DNA of 64,000 nucleotides from NCBI RefSeq assembly GCF_023206215.1, contig NZ_CP065800.1, positions 1,612,001-1,676,000 on the forward strand, in the 5' to 3' direction. The stretch is from Butyrivibrio fibrisolvens (lineage in GTDB: Bacteria > Bacillota > Clostridia > Lachnospirales > Lachnospiraceae). Made by a program: the position numbers and the translations under genes. Shown here piece after piece: positions 57,252-64,000 of this stretch; within the stretch, counting starts at the first letter, position 1, and the number at the start of each line of letters is the position of its first letter. The notes below the pieces were generated by a model that had not been told where the DNA came from, made no database searches, and was given only the letters and a program-made list of their open reading frames with translations.

Positions 57252-59372
57252 ATGAAAGCGATATCAAAAGGAATCGTAAAGCTACGTTTTGTAATACTTG
57301 CAGTAGCAATATTTCTGTTGATCCCGTCAGCAATAGGATATATAAATACCAGGGTCAACTATGATATTCTGTCCTACCTTCCAAAAGAAATTGAGACAAT
57401 GCGGGGACAGGACATTCTTGAAAATGAATTTGGAACCGGAGCCTATTCTCTTTTCATTGTAGAAGGAATGGAAGAGAAGGATGTGGCAGATCTTAAGACA
57501 AGGATCGAAGAAGTTGATCATGTCAAGAAAGTTCTCTGGTATGACAGCTTCATGGATATATCGGTTCCTATGGAGATGCTTCCTGATAATGTATATGAGG
57601 CATTCAACTCAGACGATGCGACTATGATGTTCATCATATTTGATGAGACTACATCAAGCGATGGCACTATGGATGCCATAAGACAGATCAGATCCATCGC
57701 CAATGAGAAGTGCTTCCTTGCAGGTATGAGCGGCATCGTTACAGATACTAAGGATCTTGCAGAAAAAGAAACTCCTATATACGTAATGATAGCAGTCATC
57801 CTTGCAGTGATCGTATTATCACTCACAATGGATTCATATCTCATTCCTATATTTTTCCTATTATCAATAGGTATGGCAATTGTATATAACCTTGGATCGA
57901 ACATAATGTTCGGTGAGATATCTTTTATCACAAAGTCACTGGCAGCAGTCCTGCAGCTGGGCGTAACACTGGACTATTCAATATTTTTGTGGCACTCATA
58001 TCAGGAAGAGCTTGAAAAGGGCTGTGATAAAAACGTATCTATGGCACACGCCATCGAGGCAACTTTCCAGTCAGTAATAGGAAGTTCTGTCACAACAATT
58101 GCAGGTTTTATAGCTCTTTGCTTCATGAGCTTTACTATAGGTCTTGACCTTGGCGTTGTTATGGCCAAGGGTGTTATCTTCGGAGTTATCTGTTGTATAA
58201 CAGTTCTTCCTTCGATGATACTTGTTTTTGACAACCTTATAGAGAAGTCCAAGCACAAACCTCTTCTTCCTGAGATGGAGAAGATACCTAACTGGATATC
58301 TGACCACTACAAGATTTTTGCAGTCATATTTCTGGTGCTGCTCCCATTTGCAGTATATGGAAACAATAATACCAAGGTTTATTATGACCTTGCCAAGACA
58401 CTTCCTGATACTCTTCCAAGTACTCAGGCAGCCAACGAACTTGAAAATAACTTCGATACCAGTACAACATACATGCTCCTTGTAGATGCTGATATGTCTT
58501 CAAACGATATTACTTCTATGAATGAAGAGATATCCAAGTTAGACGGCGTTGATGCGGCTATAGGACTTGACTCTGCAGTAGGCGGTATGATCCCTGAGGA
58601 TATGATCCCAAGTGATCTTAGATCAGAAGTTCAGAGTGATGATTACAAACTAATCATCATAACAAGTGAGTACAATACAGCTTCAGATGAAGTTAATGCT
58701 CAGATAGATGCAGTTAACAAGATAGTTAAGTCTTATGACGAGAATGCAATGGTCGTAGGTGAAGCTCCATGTACCAAGGATCTTATCACTATTACAAACC
58801 ACGACTTCAACGTAGTTAACTGGGTATCAATAGGTGCGGTATTTGCAATCATCCTGTTCGTACTTAAGTCATTCTCACTTCCATTTATACTTGTTGCTGT
58901 TATCGAGTTTGCTATCTTCATCAACATGGGTATTCCATACTACACAGGATCCGTACTTCCATTCATTGCTTCAGTAGTAATCGGAACCATCCAGCTTGGA
59001 TCAACTGTTGACTATGCGATCCTCATGACTACCAGATACTGCCGTGAAAGAAATGACGGACATAGCAAGAAGGAATCAACTCATATAGCTCTTTCAACCA
59101 GTATGAAGTCCATCATCGTAAGTGCACTTAGCTTCTTCTCAGCAACATTTGGTGTAGGTCTTATATCTTCAATTGATATGATAGGTGCTCTGTGTATGTT
59201 GATGGCAAGAGGCGCGATCATCAGTATGTTCGTAGTAATACTGGTACTTCCTGCAATGTACATGATCTTCGATCCTATCGTAGTACGTACAAGCTTTGGA
59301 TTTAAGAGCGCAAGAGAATCAGATAGGAAAAGGAAAAAATTGAAAGCCGGAAGCGAAAGAGCTACAGCATAA
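57252..59372 (+). CDS. MMPL/RND family transporter
   Basis: 706 residues with the duplicated RND layout: helix 1, a large extracytoplasmic loop (about 35-170), five further helices, a linker, then the same again (second loop about 375-540). MMPL-type signatures: LGVTLDYSIFLWHSYQEELE and its repeat LGSTVDYAILMTTRYCRER, with the Asp-Tyr proton-relay pair in each half. It probably exports or flips a lipid, peptide or drug using the proton gradient. GTGGAGG precedes ATG 57252. A YhgE-like partner follows 102 bp later; TetR operators sit in its promoter. Confidence 0.92.
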   Translation: MKAISKGIVKLRFVILAVAIFLLIPSAIGYINTRVNYDILSYLPKEIETMRGQDILENEFGTGAYSLFIVEGMEEKDVADLKTRIEEVDHVKKVLWYDSFMDISVPMEMLPDNVYEAFNSDDATMMFIIFDETTSSDGTMDAIRQIRSIANEKCFLAGMSGIVTDTKDLAEKETPIYVMIAVILAVIVLSLTMDSYLIPIFFLLSIGMAIVYNLGSNIMFGEISFITKSLAAVLQLGVTLDYSIFLWHSYQEELEKGCDKNVSMAHAIEATFQSVIGSSVTTIAGFIALCFMSFTIGLDLGVVMAKGVIFGVICCITVLPSMILVFDNLIEKSKHKPLLPEMEKIPNWISDHYKIFAVIFLVLLPFAVYGNNNTKVYYDLAKTLPDTLPSTQAANELENNFDTSTTYMLLVDADMSSNDITSMNEEISKLDGVDAAIGLDSAVGGMIPEDMIPSDLRSEVQSDDYKLIIITSEYNTASDEVNAQIDAVNKIVKSYDENAMVVGEAPCTKDLITITNHDFNVVNWVSIGAVFAIILFVLKSFSLPFILVAVIEFAIFINMGIPYYTGSVLPFIASVVIGTIQLGSTVDYAILMTTRYCRERNDGHSKKESTHIALSTSMKSIIVSALSFFSATFGVGLISSIDMIGALCMLMARGAIISMFVVILVLPAMYMIFDPIVVRTSFGFKSARESDRKRKKLKAGSERATA

Positions 59373-59474
59373 GAAAGTACAAAAGTTTAAACATAAGAAT
59401 AAATAAATGTTTAAGCATAAGAAAAACAAAAGTATAAACAAAAAGTAAAAACATTCAACCGGGAGGCGATGATT

Positions 59475-62400
59475 ATGATAAAAAAATATCTCGTTCGTAC
59501 AAGAGCACTAATGGTAGCTACAATACTTGCATTCACATCTATGGCATGCGGAGCAGTTACAGCAGATGATGTTGCATCTAAGGGTGCAGCACAGGAAGCT
59601 GCCACTAAAGAAGAGGAAGAGCAGACACTTGAAAATACAATGAACAACAGCGCATTTGGCACAAGCTCAGCTTCTGACAAGGAAGAAACAGTATATGTTA
59701 TGACTGATGCCAATGGTACTGCCAATGAAGTAGTAGTAAGTGAATGGTTAAAGAATACAGAAGGAACCAAGGAACTCAATGATGCTACAGACCTTTCCGA
59801 TGTCAAGAATGTAAAGGGAAGTGGCACATATACTGAGAATTCTGACGGAACTATCACATGGGATGCAGAAGGCTCTGACGTATATTATCAGGGCAAGACT
59901 GACAAGTCAGTTCCCGTAGAAGTTAAGATCACTTACTACCTGGACGGAGAGGAGATAGCTCCGGAGGATATAGCAGGTAAGAGCGGTAAAGTTAAGATCA
60001 GATTCGATTATACCAACAATGATTATAAGACCGTTGATATAGCAGGCAAGGAAGAAAAAATCTATACACCATATGCCATGGTATCAGGTGCAATGCTTGA
60101 TACAGAGCACTTCTCCAATGTAGAAGTTACTAATGGTAAGGTTGTATCAGAAGGCAACAACTATGTAGTTCTTGGCGTAGCTCTTCCGGGACTTAAAGAG
60201 TCACTTGGAATCGATGATGAAGATCTTGACGAGCTTGAAGATAAGACAGGTGAAGCACTTGATATCCCTGATTATGTAGAGATCACAGCAGATGCTACAG
60301 AATTCGAGCTTGATATGACTATGACTTATGCATCAGGCAATGCCCTTTCAGATCTTGGATTTGATAATATCACAGATTCACTTGACATTGATGATGCAGA
60401 AGATAAGGTTACAGAGCTTACAGATGGTACTACACAGCTTGTAGACGGATCAGATGAGCTTTACGGTGGAACAGCAACACTTCAGGATGGTACTGATAGG
60501 CTCTATGATGGAAGTATAGAACTTCTTGATGGTTCTAAAGCACTTTCTAATGGCGTTCTTGAACTTCAGGGAGGTACTAAGGATCTTGTAGAAGGAACTG
60601 TTAAGCTTAAAGAAGGTTCATCAGCCCTTTTACAGGGAGCAAATGCTCTTAAAGACGGAACAAGCCAGCTTGCAACAGGAGCAGGAACACTTAAAGATGG
60701 AACAAGCCAGCTTGCAACAGGAGCAGGAACACTTAAAGATGGAACAAGTCAGCTTGCAACAGGAGCAGGAACACTTAAAGATGGAACAGGCAAGCTTGCG
60801 ACAGGTGCCGGAGACTTAAAGGCCGGAGCTGATACACTTTCAGCTGGAGCCGATAACTTATCACAGGGCGCAAGTGATCTAAATGCAGGTGTTGCAGACT
60901 ATACATCAGGAGTATCTGCACTTGCAACAGGTATAGCTGATCTTGATGCATATCTTAATGCAAATCTTAATACGTTGCAGGATGCAGTATCAGGATTATC
61001 AGGAAGCGCAGCTTCACTTCAAGATCTTGCTACAAATTTAAATGTAGCTAAGACTTCTGTTGATAGTATGCTTACTGTTGTAAATGGTCAGCTTAAAACT
61101 ATTGCTGATGCCTGCGGATATACAGGAACAGATGATTATTCAGGACTTAAGAAGTATATTACAGCTGCAAAAGATCAGTGTGAGAGTGATTATCAGAAAT
61201 ATTTCAAAGCTTACTGCGAAGAGATATATGCTGCAGGACTTTCTAAAGGTAAGGAAGATGGCAAGGCTGAAGGCAAGGCTGAAGGCATAGAAGAGGGCAA
61301 GAAACAGGCTGAGGAAGAAGCCGAGAAACTTACTACAAACAGCACAGCAAGTTCAGATGTAGATCCTGATGCATTTGATGGTCTGGATGATGAAAATGAA
61401 GAAAATGGTGAATCAAATTCAGGAGCCGGAGAAGGAACTTCTACTGAATCATCACAGGAATCTGATCCAGATACTACAAGTGCTGACGAGGCAGCAGGTT
61501 CATCATCAGAGGATCAGCAGTCAGTTGATCAGACACTTTCAGACCAGGCTTCTAATAAAGTAGTAGATGCTGATATCAGACTTCTTTCAGGAGAGGATGT
61601 AGCTTCTAAGATAGCTCAGATCCAGAATGGCGAGAATTATCAGAATTATGTAACTTATTATAAGAATTATATGGCTCTTACACAAGCAGAATCTTCTGTA
61701 GATAGTCTCCTTGCACTTAGAGGTGGTCTTAAACAATTATCTGACGGACTTGGTAAGATGTATGAAGGTGTTACATCTTCACCATCAACTACTGCTGAGA
61801 GCATGACATCTCTTTCTACTGGAATACAGCAACTTGTAGCTGTCGTTGATAAGTTGAATAAAGGTGCTCAGCAGCTCGTAGCTAATAATGATACACTTAC
61901 ATCCGGAAGCAGCCAGCTTGCAGCAGGAGCTTCAAGCCTTGCAACAGGAGCAAGTACTCTTGATAACGGAGCAGCAGCACTTGCAAGCGGAGCTTCAGAA
62001 CTTAATAACGGAGCAGGCACACTTGCAGATGGAGCTTCTAAACTGGATCAGGGTGCAGGAACACTTTCAGATGGTGCCAATAAACTTGACCAGGGTGCAG
62101 GAACATTAGTAGACGGTGCTAACAAGCTCGATCAGGGCGCTGGAGATCTTGCAAGCGGAGCACAGGAACTTGATAACGGTGTTCAGACACTTGAAGATGG
62201 TTCAGTTAAGCTCAACGATGGCGCAGTTACACTTTATGACGGATCAGTAGCACTTAGCAGCGGAGTTTCAGACCTTAGCGACGGCGCATATGATCTTAAC
62301 GAAGGTGCTATAAAGCTTTTGAACGGAGCTAAAGAACTTGCAGATGGACTTGTTAAGTTCGATGAAGAGGGTATCTCCAAGATAGCAGACATATTCGATG

Positions 62401-62540
62401 GAGATCTTGAAGAACTCAATGAAAGACTCAGTGCTATATCCGATGCAGCAGGCTCATCTCAGTCATTTGGCGGAGCCAAAGATGGCACACAGACAAGCGT
62501 TAAGTACATCATCAAGACAGCAGGCGTTACCAAGAAATAA
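59475..62540 (+). CDS. YhgE/Pip-like extracytoplasmic coiled-coil partner of the MMPL transporter
   Basis: 1021 residues from ATG 59475 (GGGAGG 8 bases upstream; the ATG at 59469 is too close to it). N-terminal membrane/signal segment ending MACG, beta-rich part (about 50-290), then a first set of seven-residue repeats (about 310-500: LxDGTxxL and LATGAGT units, including three identical 18-residue blocks), a charged coiled coil with KEDGKAEGKAEG and an acidic linker (about 580-700), and a second repeat set (about 790-970). These heptads are the hallmark of YhgE/Pip proteins. Unlike full YhgE it lacks C-terminal membrane helices. It probably forms a long periplasm/wall-spanning rod working with the MMPL protein. 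Confidence 0.8.
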   Translation: MIKKYLVRTRALMVATILAFTSMACGAVTADDVASKGAAQEAATKEEEEQTLENTMNNSAFGTSSASDKEETVYVMTDANGTANEVVVSEWLKNTEGTKELNDATDLSDVKNVKGSGTYTENSDGTITWDAEGSDVYYQGKTDKSVPVEVKITYYLDGEEIAPEDIAGKSGKVKIRFDYTNNDYKTVDIAGKEEKIYTPYAMVSGAMLDTEHFSNVEVTNGKVVSEGNNYVVLGVALPGLKESLGIDDEDLDELEDKTGEALDIPDYVEITADATEFELDMTMTYASGNALSDLGFDNITDSLDIDDAEDKVTELTDGTTQLVDGSDELYGGTATLQDGTDRLYDGSIELLDGSKALSNGVLELQGGTKDLVEGTVKLKEGSSALLQGANALKDGTSQLATGAGTLKDGTSQLATGAGTLKDGTSQLATGAGTLKDGTGKLATGAGDLKAGADTLSAGADNLSQGASDLNAGVADYTSGVSALATGIADLDAYLNANLNTLQDAVSGLSGSAASLQDLATNLNVAKTSVDSMLTVVNGQLKTIADACGYTGTDDYSGLKKYITAAKDQCESDYQKYFKAYCEEIYAAGLSKGKEDGKAEGKAEGIEEGKKQAEEEAEKLTTNSTASSDVDPDAFDGLDDENEENGESNSGAGEGTSTESSQESDPDTTSADEAAGSSSEDQQSVDQTLSDQASNKVVDADIRLLSGEDVASKIAQIQNGENYQNYVTYYKNYMALTQAESSVDSLLALRGGLKQLSDGLGKMYEGVTSSPSTTAESMTSLSTGIQQLVAVVDKLNKGAQQLVANNDTLTSGSSQLAAGASSLATGASTLDNGAAALASGASELNNGAGTLADGASKLDQGAGTLSDGANKLDQGAGTLVDGANKLDQGAGDLASGAQELDNGVQTLEDGSVKLNDGAVTLYDGSVALSSGVSDLSDGAYDLNEGAIKLLNGAKELADGLVKFDEEGISKIADIFDGDLEELNERLSAISDAAGSSQSFGGAKDGTQTSVKYIIKTAGVTKK

Positions 62541-62574
62541 TTAGCTAGTTAAGCGTTAATAAACCAAAAATATA

Positions 62575-62632
62575 ACAAACATCACCGGAAGCTATAATTG
62601 GTCATTTTGTCCGGTGATGTTTGTTTTTTATT
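62575..62632 (+). terminator. Terminator of the MMPL operon
   Basis: Perfect 15-bp arms ACAAACATCACCGGA (62575-62589) and TCCGGTGATGTTTGT (62610-62624), then TTTTTA. Confidence 0.92.
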
Positions 62633-62686
62633 AGAATTACTATTTAGTAAAAGTGGAGTGGATAACATTGAAAAGATTATCCGATG

Positions 62687-62720
62687 ATAAAAAAGAGACT
62701 GCCACTTTCGTGGCAGTCTC
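62687..62720 (-). terminator. Terminator of the chemoreceptor/binding-protein operon
   Basis: Minus strand GAGACTGCCA / TGGCAGTCTC (62720-62695) with a 6-nt loop, then TTTTTT. Ends 8 bp past the stop of the binding protein. Confidence 0.92.
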
Positions 62721-62727
62721 GCATGCG

Positions 62728-63729
62728 TTATAAGTAGTCACTTGCGTTACTTTTATCTACAGGAAGGAATGGAACCCAGATATATTTACTGTCTTCTGAT
62801 ACACCCTCGATATTATCGATGGTTCCGCCGCCTCCAAGAGCTATTGCAGCTTCTACAGCTCTTGCTGCCTGAAGATCTGCATCCTGAAGGACTGTATATG
62901 CCATCTCGCCGGCAAGGATCGATTCACAGCCTGCTTCTATGGCATCTACTCCGCATACAGGGATAGTGGTGTAATCAAGACCGTATTTCTTCATAGCATT
63001 GATAGCACCAAGAGCCATATTGTCGTTGTTACAGAATACTGCATCTACGCTCTGGCCGGTCTTCATAAAGATATCGAATCTTTTCTCTGTCTCTTCAGTA
63101 CTCCAGTTAGCATAATCCATGAATACGATATTGGCATCTACGCCATTGGCTATCATTGTCTCTCTTACGCCATTGGTCCTTCCGATGGTACCAGAGTGGC
63201 CTTTCTCGCCTTCGAAGATGATGATGTTCATGGATTTCTTGCCAAGTTTATTGATGACATATTCTGCCTGATACTGTCCGGCTACTTTTTCTTCGGAGCC
63301 TACGAACACGTTCTGATTACTGTCAAGATATTCTTCAGAAGGTTCACTGTTAAGATATACGATCGGTATACCATTGGATGCTGTGTTCATCTGAAGAGCT
63401 GTTTCAGCATCAGCAAGTCTTAAGATGATCGCATCATAGCCTTGAGATTTAGCATTCATTACAAGGTCTACCTGAGTTTCTACAGAGTATCCCGTCTCTA
63501 CCATTGTAATATCAGCGCCTTGCTCTTTGCCGGCTGCAAGTACAGCGTCAGAGAGCTTTTGCCTGAAGGTATCAAAGTCTGTGATTATATACAGGATCTT
63601 CATGCCGCCTCCTCCTGATGATGAAGAGGACGCTTTATTGCCGCAGCTGACAAGTGATCCTATTACAAGGATACATACAGCTACCGATGCTATTATTTTC
63701 TTTAACATATGATTAGATGATCTTTTCAC
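62728..63729 (-). CDS. Sugar-binding lipoprotein (Peripla_BP_4 family)
   Basis: 333 residues from a GTG start (63729), favoured because GAGGAGG lies 8 bases before it. Lipoprotein signal ending LVSC (Cys near residue 29), Ser/Gly linker, then a ribose/galactose-type binding fold (NGIPIVYLNSEPSE, GHSGTIGRTNGVRETM, AVFCNNDNMALGAINAM, PVCGVDAIEAG). It is last in an operon behind a chemotaxis receptor (12-bp gap) with no permease or ATPase, so its job may be sensing rather than transport, presenting a sugar to the receptor. Confidence 0.9.
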   Translation of the reverse strand: MKRSSNHMLKKIIASVAVCILVIGSLVSCGNKASSSSSGGGGMKILYIITDFDTFRQKLSDAVLAAGKEQGADITMVETGYSVETQVDLVMNAKSQGYDAIILRLADAETALQMNTASNGIPIVYLNSEPSEEYLDSNQNVFVGSEEKVAGQYQAEYVINKLGKKSMNIIIFEGEKGHSGTIGRTNGVRETMIANGVDANIVFMDYANWSTEETEKRFDIFMKTGQSVDAVFCNNDNMALGAINAMKKYGLDYTTIPVCGVDAIEAGCESILAGEMAYTVLQDADLQAARAVEAAIALGGGGTIDNIEGVSEDSKYIWVPFLPVDKSNASDYL

Positions 63730-63741
63730 ACTAACACCTCC

Positions 63742-64000
63742 TCAAATCTTGAACTGCTGTACATAAGATGTAAGTGTATCTGATGTACCGGCAAGCTCGT
63801 GTGCATTGGCAGCAACATCCTGGGAGCTTCTGGTAATATTTTCAGCCTGCTCTACCATGTTCTGGGAGGTTGCAAGGATCTCATCTGCGCTTGCTGCCTG
63901 CTCTTCGGATATGGCAGCAACATTGGTTGCAACATCATCAACCTTTTCAACACCGTTTATCATATCTCTGATAAGGTCATTGGATTCCTGAATGTTATCA
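63742..64000 (-). CDS. Methyl-accepting chemotaxis protein, C-terminal end (5' partial)
   Basis: 86 residues up to the window edge: the tail of an MCP signalling domain with DVATNVAAISEEQAASADEI and NMVEQAENITRSSQDVAANA, the helical methylation-helix heptads. The frame is open to base 64000; sensor and membrane parts lie outside. The stop lies in the ribosome site of the sugar-binding gene, indicating tight coupling. Confidence 0.93.
   Translation of the reverse strand, partial: DNIQESNDLIRDMINGVEKVDDVATNVAAISEEQAASADEILATSQNMVEQAENITRSSQDVAANAHELAGTSDTLTSYVQQFKI

Overview
The window looks like chromosome of a low-GC, Gram-positive member of the Lachnospiraceae, most like Butyrivibrio or Pseudobutyrivibrio. 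This is inferred from gene content: giant Gram-positive surface proteins with C-terminal anchors, a GH94 disaccharide phosphorylase beside a sugar ABC transporter without its own ATPase, a sigma-I/RsgI-type pair, many c-di-GMP proteins, and Shine-Dalgarno starts. No rRNA is present to settle taxonomy.

Layout. 1-12055: two related cell-surface proteins, the first cut by the window edge (fibro-slime and pilin-type domains), the second 2831 residues with 13 tandem MucBP-like units. 12.3-15 kb: M32 carboxypeptidase and MtnA. 15.2-19 kb: a FapA-family protein with an N-terminal repeat array, then a receiver/HD-GYP protein. 19.3-27.4 kb: tRNA-Arg, then a sugar-uptake locus (two permeases, one lipoprotein), a divergent GH94 phosphorylase and a LacI repressor. 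Four copies of one operator, three of them at transcription starts, tie these together. 27.7-30.7 kb: RNA methyltransferase, an amidase-like protein lacking catalytic residues, RdgB. 30.8-31.8 kb: seven tRNAs. 31.9-35.3 kb: two 7TM-GGDEF proteins. 35.5-42.1 kb: metalloprotease-like lipoprotein, GT2-like and HEAT-repeat pair, beta-helix lipoprotein, NhaC antiporter. 42.6-50.6 kb: aldo-keto reductase, carbohydrate-binding protein with no catalytic domain, a second LacI regulator with glycogen phosphorylase, DHH phosphoesterase. 50.9-52.6 kb: a decay zone with three broken genes. 52.7-57 kb: SCP2-like protein with a lysine-rich tail, a stripped-down sigma-I C-terminal domain with an RsgI-like anti-sigma factor, a TetR regulator and an AAA/DUF4143 ATPase. 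57.2-62.5 kb: MMPL transporter and a YhgE-like partner behind a promoter carrying two TetR-type operators. 62.7-64 kb: sugar-binding lipoprotein co-transcribed with a chemotaxis receptor cut by the window edge.

The most unusual structure is a family of about 300-bp near-perfect palindromes (42195, 43650, 50630, 54474) falling into two subfamilies. They share termini and a central core but differ in the arms, which stay self-complementary. Two copies are flanked by 7-8 bp direct repeats, and shortened relics lie at 14943 and 23592. They look like a hairpin-forming MITE-like element with selected secondary structure. The sigma-I C-terminal domain without the rest of the sigma factor, next to its anti-sigma partner, is the most interesting protein-level system.
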